Positions 26,173 through 35,550 are shown, counted from the stretch's first letter. The stretch is 64,000 nt of DNA from Stutzerimonas kunmingensis (GCF_900114065.1 NZ_FORS01000003.1:434001-498000), one strand, 5' to 3'. Made by a program: numbers and translations. The notes: generated by a model from the sequence alone, not told the origin.

Positions 26173-27975
26173 CTAGAACCAGGCGTCCTGCATCGTCAGG
26201 CAGGTGTCGTCGCGTGCGTCGAGGATGGCCAGCTCGTGCGCGCAAGCCGGCACTTCCCAGGTCAGAAAGTAGCGCGCGGCCTGCAGCTTGCCACGGTAGA
26301 AGTCCGCATCCGCCGGATTGCCTTCGGCCAGCCCGCGTTCGGCGCGCAGTGCCTGCTCCAGCCAGCGCCAGCCGATCACTGCATGGCCGAACACCTTCAG
26401 GTACAGCGCCGAGTTGGCCAGCGCCTGGTTCACCTTGCCGGCTGCCAGATCGCCGAGCAGCGCCTGGGTCACGCTGGTGAGGCGGGCGATGTGCTGCTCC
26501 AGCGGCTGGCGCAGTGCGGTCAGCGAGTCGTACTCGGCGGCGCGTGCGCAGCTGGCCTGGATCAACCCGAGCAGCTGGCGCAGGCCGGCACCCTTGTTCT
26601 GCATCAGCTTGCGGCCGAGCAGGTCCAGCGACTGGATGCCGTGGGTGCCTTCGTGGATCGGATTGAGGCGGTTGTCGCGGTAGTACTGTTCCACCGGGTA
26701 TTCGCGGGTGTAGCCATGCCCGCCGAGAATCTGGATGGCCAGTTCGTTGGCCTTCAGGCAATACTCCGACGGCCAGGATTTGACGATCGGCGTCAGCAGG
26801 TCGAGCAGCTCGCCAGCGTTGCGCCGCTCCTCGTCGCTCTCGGCGGTATGCTCGTCGTCCACCAGGCGTGCCGAGTACAGGCCGAGATCGAAGGCGCCTT
26901 CGACATAGGCCTTCTGCATCAGCAGCATGCGCTTGACGTCGGTGTGCTCGATGATCGGCACCTGGGTCGAGGCCGGGTCCTTGCCGTCCGGCAGGCGGCC
27001 TTGCGGACGCTCGCGGGCGTAGTTCAGCGAGTAGAGGTAGCCGGCGTAGCCGAGCATGATCGCGCCCATGCCAACGCCGATGCGCGCCTCGTTCATCATC
27101 TGGAACATGTAGGCCAGGCCCTTGTGCGGCTCGCCTACCAGATAGCCGACGCAGTTGCCGTTGTCGCCGAAGTTCAGCGCCGTGCTGGTGGTGCCGCGCC
27201 AACCCATCTTGTGGAACAGGCCGGCCAGCAGCACGTCGTTGCGCTCGCCCAGCGAGCCGTCGTCGTTGACCAGGAACTTCGGCACGATGAACAGGCTGAT
27301 GCCCTTCACCCCGGGCGGCGCGTCCGGCAGCTTGGCCAGCACCATGTGCACGATGTTTTCCGACAGCGGGTGGTCGCCGCCGGAAATGAAGATCTTGTTG
27401 CCCTTGAGGCGATAGCTGCCGTCACCGGCCGGTTCGGCGCGGGTGCGGATGTCCGACAGCGAGGAGCCGGCGTGCGGCTCGGTGAGTGCCATGGTGCCGA
27501 AGAAACGCCCCTCGAGCATCGGCTGCAGGAAGCGCTGCTTCTGCTCGTCGGAGCCGAAGGCCTCGATCAGGTGCGAGGCGCCCATGCTCAGCATTGGGTA
27601 GGAGCTGGTGGCGATGTTGGCCGACTGGAAATGCGCGAAGCAGGCCCGCGACAGCAGATTCGGCAGCTGCATGCCGCCGTCGTCGAAGCTGCGCTGCGCG
27701 TTGTGAAAGCCCGCCTCGATGAAGGCGTCCACGGCCGGCTTGACCTCGGGAATCAGCACCGCTTCGCCGTTGACGTACTGCGGCTCGTGCTCGTCGGACT
27801 TGCGGTTGTGCGGTGCGAAGTATTTCTCGGCGATGGTGCGCGCGGTGCCGATGGCGGCGTCGAAGGTTTCGCGGCTGTGATCGGCGAAGTGCTCGCGGCG
27901 GGTCAGGGCCTCGGCGTCCAGCACTTCGTAGAGTTCGAATGCCAGGTTACGCGGGCAGAGCAGGGTCTCGGTCAT
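26173..27975 (-). CDS. Acyl-CoA dehydrogenase, long (about 600-residue) type
   Basis: A 600-residue FAD-dependent acyl-CoA dehydrogenase of the long FadE-like group with a C-terminal extension. Visible: the FAD/substrate motif TMALTEPHAGSSLSDI, GNKIFISGGDH, FIVPKFLVN, GWRGTTSTALNF, and the ILGGHGYTREYPVEQYYRD...EGTHGIQSLDLLGRK segment that holds the catalytic-base region. ATG 27975 has GGAGG about 6 bases upstream; an in-frame TTG two codons earlier is unlikely. It probably oxidises medium- or long-chain acyl-CoA, though the substrate is not fixed. It lies next to crtE but on independent grounds is not part of carotenoid synthesis. Confidence 0.9.
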   Translation of the reverse strand: MTETLLCPRNLAFELYEVLDAEALTRREHFADHSRETFDAAIGTARTIAEKYFAPHNRKSDEHEPQYVNGEAVLIPEVKPAVDAFIEAGFHNAQRSFDDGGMQLPNLLSRACFAHFQSANIATSSYPMLSMGASHLIEAFGSDEQKQRFLQPMLEGRFFGTMALTEPHAGSSLSDIRTRAEPAGDGSYRLKGNKIFISGGDHPLSENIVHMVLAKLPDAPPGVKGISLFIVPKFLVNDDGSLGERNDVLLAGLFHKMGWRGTTSTALNFGDNGNCVGYLVGEPHKGLAYMFQMMNEARIGVGMGAIMLGYAGYLYSLNYARERPQGRLPDGKDPASTQVPIIEHTDVKRMLLMQKAYVEGAFDLGLYSARLVDDEHTAESDEERRNAGELLDLLTPIVKSWPSEYCLKANELAIQILGGHGYTREYPVEQYYRDNRLNPIHEGTHGIQSLDLLGRKLMQNKGAGLRQLLGLIQASCARAAEYDSLTALRQPLEQHIARLTSVTQALLGDLAAGKVNQALANSALYLKVFGHAVIGWRWLEQALRAERGLAEGNPADADFYRGKLQAARYFLTWEVPACAHELAILDARDDTCLTMQDAWF

Positions 27976-28077
27976 GGTCAACCTCCATTTTTATCGGCCC
28001 GAGTCTAAGGACCGCGGTTTTCCATTGCCTAGCTTCATCCATTGCACTGATGAAGCGTCAACACGGGGTCGCGCCAT

Positions 28078-28968
28078 TCAGCCGAACAGCTGGCGCATGA
28101 GCGCGGCCAGTTCGCCATCGCCCAGGCCGGCGGCATCAAGATGGCTGAGGGCGGCCTCTCGATGGGTTGCCAGCTGCTGCTCTGCCGCCTGCTGGCCAAG
28201 CAGCGAGACCACGGTCGCCTTGGCCCGGTCCTGCTGGCAGTCCTTGCCGGTCTGTTCGGGCGTCAGGCCATCGGCGATATCGTCGAGCAGCTGAAACGCC
28301 AGGCCCAGTTCGTTGGCAAAGCCTTGCAGATGGCGTGTCCGCGTCCGCTCAGCCCCCGCGAGCAGGGCGGCAACTTCCAATGCGGCGGTGAACAGCGAGC
28401 CGGTTTTCAGCTGATTGGTGGCAATCACCGCATCGAGCTGCTGCGCTTCTTGTGCGCCATGCAGGTCGCGAAATTGCCCACGCACCAGGCCCTGCGCACC
28501 GACCGCTCGCGCCAGTGTGGCCACCGCGTCGTTGCGCTGCCTGGGGGTGAGCCTGGGCGCGGTGGCGGTTATGCCATAGGCATGGCTGAGCAGTGCGACC
28601 GAGGCGAGCACGGCGACATCCTCGCCGAAACGCAGATGAATGGTCGGCTGGCCGCGCCGCAGGCTGGCGTTGTCCATGCATGGCATGTCGTCGAGAAACA
28701 GCGAGGCGGCGTGGATCATCTCCAGCGCACATGCCGGGTCCAGGCCGATATCGGGGTCGACGCCGAGATCTCCCAGCGCCAGCAGCAACAACAGTGGCCT
28801 GATTCGTTTGCCGGGAGCGAGGGTGCCTTCACGTAACGCCAGCGTGACCTTGTCCAGCTCCGACTCGGGTCGCGGCAGGCGCATGGCCAGGCGCTCGTCG
28901 ACCTGTCGCCGCAGGCGTAGCAGGCTGTCGCATTGCGGAAGCGGGAGGGTGGAATTCTGCGTTTGCAT
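28078..28968 (-). CDS. crtE: Geranylgeranyl diphosphate synthase
   Basis: A 296-residue trans-polyprenyl synthase that makes GGPP (C20) from FPP and IPP for carotenoids. The first aspartate-rich motif is DDMPCMD (D93, D94, D99), the DDxxxxD form of bacterial type II GGPP synthases. The second is LLDDIADG (D229, D230, D233). The GKRIRPLL basic motif is at 53-60 and QLKTG at 186-190. It is transcribed divergently from fni-crtXYIB across a 158-bp gap with repeated motifs. The housekeeping IspA type is the alternative, but the DDx4D motif and the location favour CrtE. Confidence 0.93.
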   Translation of the reverse strand: MQTQNSTLPLPQCDSLLRLRRQVDERLAMRLPRPESELDKVTLALREGTLAPGKRIRPLLLLLALGDLGVDPDIGLDPACALEMIHAASLFLDDMPCMDNASLRRGQPTIHLRFGEDVAVLASVALLSHAYGITATAPRLTPRQRNDAVATLARAVGAQGLVRGQFRDLHGAQEAQQLDAVIATNQLKTGSLFTAALEVAALLAGAERTRTRHLQGFANELGLAFQLLDDIADGLTPEQTGKDCQQDRAKATVVSLLGQQAAEQQLATHREAALSHLDAAGLGDGELAALMRQLFG

Positions 28969-29007
28969 GGCGGTGCCCTTGCTGGCGCCTCAGTTCGAGC
29001 ACCAGGG

Positions 29008-29057
29008 TTGTGCAATGTTGTACAACGATTGGACGTTATGACAAAAACCTGTACAAC
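29008..29057. promoter_or_regulatory. Divergent crt promoter region with TTGTACAA-like repeats
   Basis: In the 158-bp crtE/fni gap lie TTGTGCAA (29008-29015), the perfect palindrome GTTGTACAAC (29017-29026) and CTGTACAAC (29049-29057). The AT-rich stretch contrasts with its surroundings. TACAAC in the last copy could be the -10 of a plus-strand promoter (TTGGAC at 29029, 17-bp spacer). TACAAC read on the minus strand in the palindrome could be the -10 of the crtE promoter (TTGTCA about 16 bp upstream). The symmetry suggests one regulator acting on both promoters. No regulator gene is present in the window, and promoter assignments are by eye. Confidence 0.45.
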
Positions 29058-29126
29058 TCGTTGCCATCGCATAGCACTTTTTTCAGGGCGTCACGTCCAA
29101 ACAAGTCTTCCCGGGAGCCGATTTCC

Positions 29127-30167
29127 ATGAGCAAACAATCGTTGGTCAGCCGCAAAAACGATCATCTGGATATCGTCCTGGACCCGACGCGGGCAGCCGG
29201 TGCGACGGGTACCGGTTTCGGCGCATTTCGCTTTGAGCACTGCGCCCTGCCCGAGTTGCACCTTGATGAGATCGACCTGCATAGCGCGCTGTTCGGGCGC
29301 CAGCTGCGGGCGCCGCTGCTGATCAGCTCGATGACTGGCGGCGCCGCACGTTCTGCTGCGATTAATGCGCACCTGGCGGAAGCCGCGCAACACTTGGGTA
29401 TCGCCATGGCGGTGGGTTCGCAGCGGGTTGCGCTCGAAACTGCGGGCGATCAGGGCCTGACGGGCCAGTTGCGCCAGCTCGCGCCGGACATCCTCCTGCT
29501 GGCCAATTTCGGAGCCGCCCAGCTGGTACGCGGCTACGGCGTGGACGAGGCGCGGCGTGCGGTCGAGATGATCGATGGCGATGCGCTGATCGTGCACCTG
29601 AACCCGCTGCAGGAAGCGGTGCAGCCGGGTGGCGACCGTGATTGGCGAGGCGTGCTGCGGGCGATCGAAGCACTTGCCAGCCGCCTGGCCGCGCCTGTGG
29701 TGATCAAGGAAGTCGGTGCCGGCATATCCGCGATGGTGGCGCGGCAGCTGGTCGACGCCGGCGCCGCCGCCATCGATGTCGCCGGTTCCGGCGGAACCAG
29801 CTGGGCCGCAGTGGAAGCCGAGCGCGCCAGCGATGTCAGCCAGCGTGCGATCGCCCAGGCCTTCGCCGATTGGGGCATCCCCACGGCGCAGGCGCTGCAG
29901 GCCGTGCGCAAGGCCTGCCCGGATACGCCGCTGATCGCCTCCGGAGGCATCCGCGACGGTGTGGAGGCGGCCAAGGCGATCTGCCTGGGCGCCGATCTGG
30001 TAGGGCAGGCAGCGGGCGTGCTGCAAGCCGCGATGCTGAGCAGTGAGGCGGTGGTCAAGCACTTCGAAGTGCTGATCGAGCAACTGCGGGTCGCCTGTTT
30101 CTGTACAGGTTCGGCCGGCCTGGCCGAGCTGCGGCAGGCGCGGCTGCTGCAAGTGCCCACTGCCTGA
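29127..30167 (+). CDS. fni: Type 2 isopentenyl diphosphate isomerase (FMN-dependent)
   Basis: A 346-residue FMN- and NADPH-requiring isomerase that interconverts IPP and DMAPP, feeding CrtE. Motifs: SRKNDHL near the N-terminus, [10 protein letters not shown] (about 63-72), [44 protein letters not shown] and the FMN phosphate loop [13 protein letters not shown] 29127 has GGGAG 10 bases upstream. It is unrelated to type 1 Idi. A type 2 enzyme in this position is the arrangement found in Pantoea-type crt clusters. Confidence 0.93.
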   Translation: MSKQSLVSRKNDHLDIVLDPTRAAGATGTGFGAFRFEHCALPELHLDEIDLHSALFGRQLRAPLLISSMTGGAARSAAINAHLAEAAQHLGIAMAVGSQRVALETAGDQGLTGQLRQLAPDILLLANFGAAQLVRGYGVDEARRAVEMIDGDALIVHLNPLQEAVQPGGDRDWRGVLRAIEALASRLAAPVVIKEVGAGISAMVARQLVDAGAAAIDVAGSGGTSWAAVEAERASDVSQRAIAQAFADWGIPTAQALQAVRKACPDTPLIASGGIRDGVEAAKAICLGADLVGQAAGVLQAAMLSSEAVVKHFEVLIEQLRVACFCTGSAGLAELRQARLLQVPTA

Positions 30168-30186
30168 TGCCGGGCGGAGCCGCCAG

Positions 30187-31473
30187 ATGACTCATTTCGC
30201 GGCAATCGCGCCGCCCTTTCTCAGCCACCTGCGCGCGTTCGAAGCAGTCGCCTGGGCGCTGACGCAGCGAGGCCACCGAGTGACCTTCGTCCAGCAGGCC
30301 GATGTCGCCGAGCTGTTGACGTTGCCCTCGGCCGGATTCGCCGCCATCGGCGCCGATTCCCATCCGCCGGGCAGCCTGGCTGCGGTGGTCCGCCGCGCCG
30401 CGCAACCGGGGCCGTTCGGCATTCGGCGGGTCATCGCCGACATGGCGGCGAGTACTGCACTGTTCTGTCGCGAGGCGCCGGGCATGCTGCGTTCGCTAGA
30501 GGTCGACGCCGTGCTGGCCGATCAGATGGAGCCAGCGGGTGCGCTGGTGGCCGAGCATCTTGGCCTGCCGTTCGTATCCATCGCCTGCGCCTTGCCGTTC
30601 AACCGCGAGCCGCTGGTGCCCTTGCCGGTGATGCCCTGGCGCTACCGGGCGACCGACTGGGGCGAGCAGCTCAACCTGCACAGCAGTCGTGTCTACGACC
30701 GCCTGATGCGCCCCCACGCCGAGGTGATCCAGCACTACTGTCAGGCGTTCGGCCTGGCGCCGCGCTCGACCTTGAGCGAGTGCCTGTCGCCCCTGCTGCA
30801 GGTCAGCCAGACGGTGCAAGGCTTCGACTTTCCGCGCCGCCAGCTCCCGGCGAATTTTCATGCTGTCGGGCCGTTGCGGCGTCCGCTGGAAAACGAAGCC
30901 GAGCTGAACCTGCCAATCGATCCGACGCGGCCGTTCGTCTTCGCCTCGTTGGGCACCCTGCAGGGACATCGCTATACCTTGCTGCGCAATATCGCCCGCG
31001 CCTGCAAGCCGCTCGGCGTACAGCTGTTGATCGCCCATTGCGGCGGGTTGAATGCCGCGCAAGCGGCGCGGCTACAGGATGAGGGCGCGCATTGGGTCAC
31101 CGACTTCGCACCCCAGCGGGCGGCATTGGCCCGGGCTGCGGCGGTCATCACCCATGCCGGGCTGAATACCGTGCTCGATGCCCTGGAGGCCGGTGTGCCG
31201 ATGCTGGCGCTGCCGATTGCCTTCGATCAGCCGGGTGTCGCAGCGCGTATCGAACATGCCGGCGTCGGCCTGCGCTTGCAGTCGCAACTGGCGAGCCCGG
31301 CGCGGATCGGCCACGCATTGCAGCGGCTGTTGAACGAAGGCGAGTCTCGCCAGCGGGCGGTGCGGCTCGGGGCGGAAGTGCGTGAGGCTGGCGGTGCGGT
31401 GCGTGCCGCCGAGCTGATCGAGGCGGCGCTCGGGACAGATGGGCCGCGAGCGGAGGTGGCGAGTGGCGCTTGA
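30187..31473 (+). CDS. crtX: Zeaxanthin glucosyltransferase
   Basis: A 428-residue GT1-family glycosyltransferase that adds glucose from UDP-glucose to zeaxanthin hydroxyls. The N-terminal acceptor domain begins MTHFAAIAPPFLSHLRAFEAVA. The C-terminal donor domain has FVFASLGTLQGHR (about 255-268) and the UDP-binding region FAPQRAALARAAAVITHAGLNTVLDALEAGVPMLALPIAFDQP. The start has GGAG about 8 bases upstream. It lies 19 bases after fni and overlaps crtY by 11 bases. Its presence predicts glycosylated, more polar end products such as zeaxanthin diglucoside. Confidence 0.92.
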   Translation: MTHFAAIAPPFLSHLRAFEAVAWALTQRGHRVTFVQQADVAELLTLPSAGFAAIGADSHPPGSLAAVVRRAAQPGPFGIRRVIADMAASTALFCREAPGMLRSLEVDAVLADQMEPAGALVAEHLGLPFVSIACALPFNREPLVPLPVMPWRYRATDWGEQLNLHSSRVYDRLMRPHAEVIQHYCQAFGLAPRSTLSECLSPLLQVSQTVQGFDFPRRQLPANFHAVGPLRRPLENEAELNLPIDPTRPFVFASLGTLQGHRYTLLRNIARACKPLGVQLLIAHCGGLNAAQAARLQDEGAHWVTDFAPQRAALARAAAVITHAGLNTVLDALEAGVPMLALPIAFDQPGVAARIEHAGVGLRLQSQLASPARIGHALQRLLNEGESRQRAVRLGAEVREAGGAVRAAELIEAALGTDGPRAEVASGA

Positions 31474-32632
31474 TGCGGACCTGATCCTGGTTGGCGGCGG
31501 GCTGGCCAACGGGCTTCTGGCCCTACGCCTGCGTCAGCAGCGACCCGATCTGCGCCTGCTGATCGTCGAGCAGGGCGACGTCCTGGGCGGCAATCACACC
31601 TGGTCGTTTCACCAGCACGATCTGACGCCGGCTCAGCACCGTTGGCTGGAGCCCATGGTGGGCAACCGCTGGCCCGGTTATGAAGTGATCTTTCCCGACC
31701 TGCAGCGCCGGCTGGGCAGCGGTTACGCGAGCATCTTCTCGGAGCGCTTTCACCAGTACCTGATGCCCGAACTGAGCGATGGCGTGCGTTTGCGCACCAC
31801 CGTTGCCAGCGTGGAGCCACACAGGGTGCGTCTGGGCTCGGGGGACATCCTGCAAGCCGGCGCCGTGATCGATGGACGCGGCGTGCGCCGGACCGATCAG
31901 CTGGCGCTCGGCTTTCAGAAGTTTCTCGGCCAGGAACTGCGCCTGCAGCAGCCGCACGGCTTGCGCGAGCCGATCATCATGGACGCCAGCGTCGCCCAGC
32001 AGGACGGTTATCGCTTTGTCTACGTGCTGCCGCTGAGTGCGGACACCCTGCTGATCGAAGACACCTACTACGCCGACGGCGATGCCGTGGCGCTCGATAA
32101 GCTGCGTGACAACATCGGCAGCTACGCCAGTACGCGCGGCTGGGCTATCGCCGACGTGTTACGCGAGGAGCAGGGCGTGCTGCCAATCGTGCTTTCCGGT
32201 GATCTGCCGGCGTTCTGGGAGGAGGCGCGCGGCGTGCCGCAGACGGGGCTGGCCGCGGCGCTGTTTCATCCCACCACCGGCTACTCACTGCCCGACGCGG
32301 TGCGTCTGGCCGATCACCTGATCGCGCTGGATCGCTGGGATGCCACCAGCCTGTTCGAGGCGATCCGCGATTACTCGTTGGCGCAGTGGCGCCAGCGCGG
32401 CTTCTTCCGACTGCTCAATCGCATGCTGTTCATGGCCGGTCCGGCGGATCGCCGCTGGGCGGTGATGCAACGTTTCTACCGCTTGCGCGAACCGCTGATC
32501 CAGCGCTTCTACGCGGCCAATCTGACCACCCGCGACCGCTTGCGCATCGTCTCGGGCAAGCCTCCTGTTCCGCTCGGCGAGGCGCTGCGCGCACTTGCCG
32601 CCCATGATCTGCATCGCAAGGATTACCGATGA
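31463..32632 (+). CDS. crtY: Lycopene beta-cyclase
   Basis: A 389-residue FAD/NAD(P)-dependent cyclase that converts lycopene to beta-carotene. Dinucleotide motif: DLILVGGGLANGLLALRL near the N-terminus. GNHTWSFHQHDL, VIDGRG and LLIEDTYYADG are family segments, and FHPTTGYSLPDAV is the conserved C-terminal region. GTG 31463 is chosen because GGAGG is 6 bases upstream and the frame then overlaps crtX by 11 bases; an ATG 24 bases earlier lacks a ribosome site. The stop overlaps the crtI ATG (ATGA). Confidence 0.93.
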   Translation: MALDADLILVGGGLANGLLALRLRQQRPDLRLLIVEQGDVLGGNHTWSFHQHDLTPAQHRWLEPMVGNRWPGYEVIFPDLQRRLGSGYASIFSERFHQYLMPELSDGVRLRTTVASVEPHRVRLGSGDILQAGAVIDGRGVRRTDQLALGFQKFLGQELRLQQPHGLREPIIMDASVAQQDGYRFVYVLPLSADTLLIEDTYYADGDAVALDKLRDNIGSYASTRGWAIADVLREEQGVLPIVLSGDLPAFWEEARGVPQTGLAAALFHPTTGYSLPDAVRLADHLIALDRWDATSLFEAIRDYSLAQWRQRGFFRLLNRMLFMAGPADRRWAVMQRFYRLREPLIQRFYAANLTTRDRLRIVSGKPPVPLGEALRALAAHDLHRKDYR

Positions 32633-34134
32633 ACCAAGCTAAACGAGCGGTGGTGATCGGCGCCGGCTTCGGCGGGCTGGCGTTGGCCATCCGCCTGCAG
32701 CGCGCCGGCATCCAGACCACGCTGCTGGAGAAGCGCGACAAGCCGGGTGGCCGCGCCTACGTCTATCACGACCAGGGTTTCACCTTCGACGCCGGGCCGA
32801 CGGTGATCACCGATCCGCCAGCGCTGGAAGAACTCTTCAGCGGCGCCGGCAAGCACATGGCCGACTACGTCGAGCTGCTGCCGGTCAGCCCCTTCTACCG
32901 GCTGTGCTGGGAGGACGGCTACAGCTTCGATTACGTCAACGACCAGGCCCAGCTGGATCGGCAGATCCATGCGCTCAACCCCCGTGACGTCGCCGGCTAT
33001 CAGCGCTTTCTCGCCTATTCGCGCGCGGTGTATGAAGAGGGCTACGTCAAACTCGGCACCGTGCCCTTCCTGTCGTTCCGCAGCATGATTGGCGTCGCTC
33101 CGCAGCTGGCCAAGCTGCAGGCCTGGCGCAACGTGTACAGCATGGTGGCCAAGTTCGTGGAGAACGACCGGCTGCGCCAGGCGCTGTCCTTTCAATCGCT
33201 GCTGGTCGGCGGCAACCCCTTCGAAACCTCGTCGATCTACGCGCTGATTCATGCGCTGGAGCGCCAGGGCGGCGTCTGGTTTCCGCGCGGCGGTACCGGT
33301 GCGCTGGTGCAGGGGATGGTCCGGCTTTTCGAGGACCTGGGCGGCAAGCTGGAGCTGAACGCCGAGGTGGCGTGCATCGAGCTAGCCGAAGGGCGGGCGA
33401 AGGCGGTGATCACGGGTGACGGCCGTCGCTTCGATACCGATGCGGTGGCCTCCAACGCTGATGTAGTCAACACCTACAAGCAGCTGCTCGGCCACGAACA
33501 GCGTGGTCGCGAAGAGGCCAAGCGGCTCTCCGGCAAGCGTTTCTCCATGTCACTGTTCGTCATCCATTTCGGCCTCAAGCGCCGCCATGAGCACCTGCAA
33601 CACCACACGGTGTGTTTCGGCCCGCGCTACCGCGAGCTGATCGACGAGATATTCAAGTGCGAAACGCTGGCCGATGATTTCTCCCTCTACCTGCACGCGC
33701 CCGGCGTGACCGATCCGTCGCTGGCACCGGAGGGCTGTGCCAGCCACTACGTGCTGGCGCCGGTGCCACACCTGGGCACGGCAGATATCGATTGGGCGGT
33801 GGAGGGGCCGAAGTACCGCGATCGCATCTTCGAATACCTGGAGCGGCACTATATTCCCGGTCTGCGCGATGATCTGGTGACCCACCGCATCTTCACGCCG
33901 CACGATTTCCGCGACGAGCTCAACGCTCATCTGGGTTCGGCGTTTTCGCTGGAGCCGATCCTTACCCAGAGCGCCTGGTTCCGCCCGCATAACCGTGATG
34001 ACGTGATTCCCAACCTCTATATCGTCGGCGCCGGCACCCATCCGGGCGCGGGAGTTCCGGGCGTCGTAGGTTCGGCCAAGGCCACTGCCGGGCTGATGCT
34101 GGAGGACTTCCTATTGAAGGAGCAGGCCGGATGA
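32629..34134 (+). CDS. crtI: Phytoene desaturase (to lycopene)
   Basis: A 501-residue CrtI-type desaturase performing four FAD-dependent desaturations of phytoene to lycopene. The N-terminal FAD motif is VVIGAGFGGLALAIRLQRAG (about 8-27), with KRDKPGGRAYVY following. The conserved FDAGPTVITDP, RGGTGALVQGM and the C-terminal bacterial CrtI signature (YIVGAGTHPGAGVPGVVGSAK) are present. It is ATGA-coupled on both sides, to crtY and crtB. Confidence 0.95.
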   Translation: MNQAKRAVVIGAGFGGLALAIRLQRAGIQTTLLEKRDKPGGRAYVYHDQGFTFDAGPTVITDPPALEELFSGAGKHMADYVELLPVSPFYRLCWEDGYSFDYVNDQAQLDRQIHALNPRDVAGYQRFLAYSRAVYEEGYVKLGTVPFLSFRSMIGVAPQLAKLQAWRNVYSMVAKFVENDRLRQALSFQSLLVGGNPFETSSIYALIHALERQGGVWFPRGGTGALVQGMVRLFEDLGGKLELNAEVACIELAEGRAKAVITGDGRRFDTDAVASNADVVNTYKQLLGHEQRGREEAKRLSGKRFSMSLFVIHFGLKRRHEHLQHHTVCFGPRYRELIDEIFKCETLADDFSLYLHAPGVTDPSLAPEGCASHYVLAPVPHLGTADIDWAVEGPKYRDRIFEYLERHYIPGLRDDLVTHRIFTPHDFRDELNAHLGSAFSLEPILTQSAWFRPHNRDDVIPNLYIVGAGTHPGAGVPGVVGSAKATAGLMLEDFLLKEQAG

Positions 34135-35057
34135 ACGACCGGGTAATCGATCACTCGACCCAGGCGATCAACGTCGGCTCCAAGAGCTTCGCGGCGGCGG
34201 CAAAACTGTTCGACGAGCACACCCGCCAGGGTGCCGTGATGCTCTATGCCTGGTGCCGTCACTGTGATGACGTGATTGATGGGCAGACGCTGGGGCATGG
34301 TCAGCTCGCCGGCGATCGCAACAGCGGTGAGGCGCGCCTGGCCGAGCTGGTCGATCTCACTGAGCGCGCCTATGCCGGCGAGGCGATGAGCGATCCGGCC
34401 TTTGCTGCGTTTCAGCAAGTGGTTCAGCGGCACCAGATTCCCAAGCGATACCCGCTGGAGCATCTGGCCGGCTTTCGCATGGACGTGCAGGATTACCAGT
34501 ACCGGACCCTCGACGACACCTTGCTCTACTGCTACCGGGTTGCCGGCGTGGTGGGGCTGATGATGGCGCGGGTGATGGGCGCCGAAGCGGAGCCGACGCT
34601 GGATCGCGCCTGTGACCTGGGCTTGGCCTTTCAGCTGACCAACATCGCGCGCGATATCGTCGAGGATGCACAGATCGGGCGCGTTTACCTGCCGGCCGAG
34701 TGGCTGGCCGAAGTGGGCATCCCTGAAGATGAGGTTGCGCTACCTGAGCGTCGTGCGGCATTGGCCACGCTGGCAGCGCGACTGGTGGATCTGGCCGAAC
34801 CTTACTATCAATCAGCATCTCAGGGCTTACGGGACCTGCCGTTACGCTCGGCCTGGTCGATTGCCACGGCTCATGGCGTCTACCGGCAGATCGGCGTCGA
34901 GGTGAAAGCGCGCGGCGCGGCGGCCTGGGATGCGCGGGTGTCGACCAGCAAAGGGCAGAAGCTGCAGTTCCTGCTGGGGGGCGGCGTGCTGGCGCTGGCC
35001 TCGCGGCGGATGCAGGTCAGGCCGCGTCCTGACGATCTCTGGAGACGTCCTCGCTAG
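34131..35057 (+). CDS. crtB: Phytoene synthase
   Basis: A 308-residue trans-isoprenyl head-to-head synthase joining two GGPP into phytoene. Asp-rich motif 1 is DDVID (D46-D50) in YAWCRHCDDVIDG; motif 2 is NIARDIVEDA (D175, D179). YRVAGVVGLMMA and GRVYLP are also typical. It is the last gene of the plus-strand operon. Its final 41 bases are antisense to the end of crtZ, so the two genes converge and overlap. Confidence 0.95.
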   Translation: MNDRVIDHSTQAINVGSKSFAAAAKLFDEHTRQGAVMLYAWCRHCDDVIDGQTLGHGQLAGDRNSGEARLAELVDLTERAYAGEAMSDPAFAAFQQVVQRHQIPKRYPLEHLAGFRMDVQDYQYRTLDDTLLYCYRVAGVVGLMMARVMGAEAEPTLDRACDLGLAFQLTNIARDIVEDAQIGRVYLPAEWLAEVGIPEDEVALPERRAALATLAARLVDLAEPYYQSASQGLRDLPLRSAWSIATAHGVYRQIGVEVKARGAAAWDARVSTSKGQKLQFLLGGGVLALASRRMQVRPRPDDLWRRPR

Positions 35058-35550
35058 ATGTACCCTGGTGCTTGCGCAGCGGCCCGTCGTGCAGCTCGCG
35101 CAGCTGGCGCTTGAGCACCGGCAGCGGCGGCGCGTAGAGAAAACCGAAGGACACGCAGCGCTCCTTGCCTTCGACCGCATGGTGCAGACGGTGCGCCTGA
35201 TACAGCCGTTTGAGGTAGCCGTTGCGCGGCACGTAGCGCAGCGGCCAGCGGTGGTGCACCAGGCCGTCGTGGGCGACGAAATAGAGAAAGCCGTAGGCCG
35301 TCATGCCAGCGCCGATCCATTCCAGCGGGTGATAACCGGCGGTACCGAGGGCGATCAGCAGAATCGCCACGCCGGCGAACACCACCGCATACAGGTCGTT
35401 CTTCTCGAACCAGCCGCTGCGTGGCTCGTGGTGCGACTTGTGCCAGCCCCAGCCCCAGCCGTGCATCACGTACTTGTGCGCCCACCAGGCGAAGACCTCC
35501 ATGCCGGCCAGGGTGGCGAGGAAGACGAGCGTGTTGGTCAGTGGGCTCAT
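35017..35550 (-). CDS. crtZ: Beta-carotene hydroxylase
   Basis: A 177-residue membrane di-iron hydroxylase of the fatty-acid hydroxylase superfamily converting beta-carotene to zeaxanthin. The histidine clusters are HKYVMH (H25, H30), HKSHH (H37, H40, H41), HDGLVHH (H94, H99, H100) and HRLHH (H120, H123, H124). Membrane segments lie at about 5-22, 53-72 and 76-95. It converges on crtB and overlaps it by 41 bases; the charged C-terminal tail (SSEDVSRDRQDAA) is the part encoded in the overlap. crtZ convergent to crtB is also the Pantoea layout. Confidence 0.95.
   Translation of the reverse strand: MSPLTNTLVFLATLAGMEVFAWWAHKYVMHGWGWGWHKSHHEPRSGWFEKNDLYAVVFAGVAILLIALGTAGYHPLEWIGAGMTAYGFLYFVAHDGLVHHRWPLRYVPRNGYLKRLYQAHRLHHAVEGKERCVSFGFLYAPPLPVLKRQLRELHDGPLRKHQGTSSEDVSRDRQDAA

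Noticed and set aside
29008..29057. PpsR/CrtJ-type sites (TGT-N12-ACA) in the crt promoter
   Set aside because: Checked each TGT in this stretch; none has ACA at the required distance.
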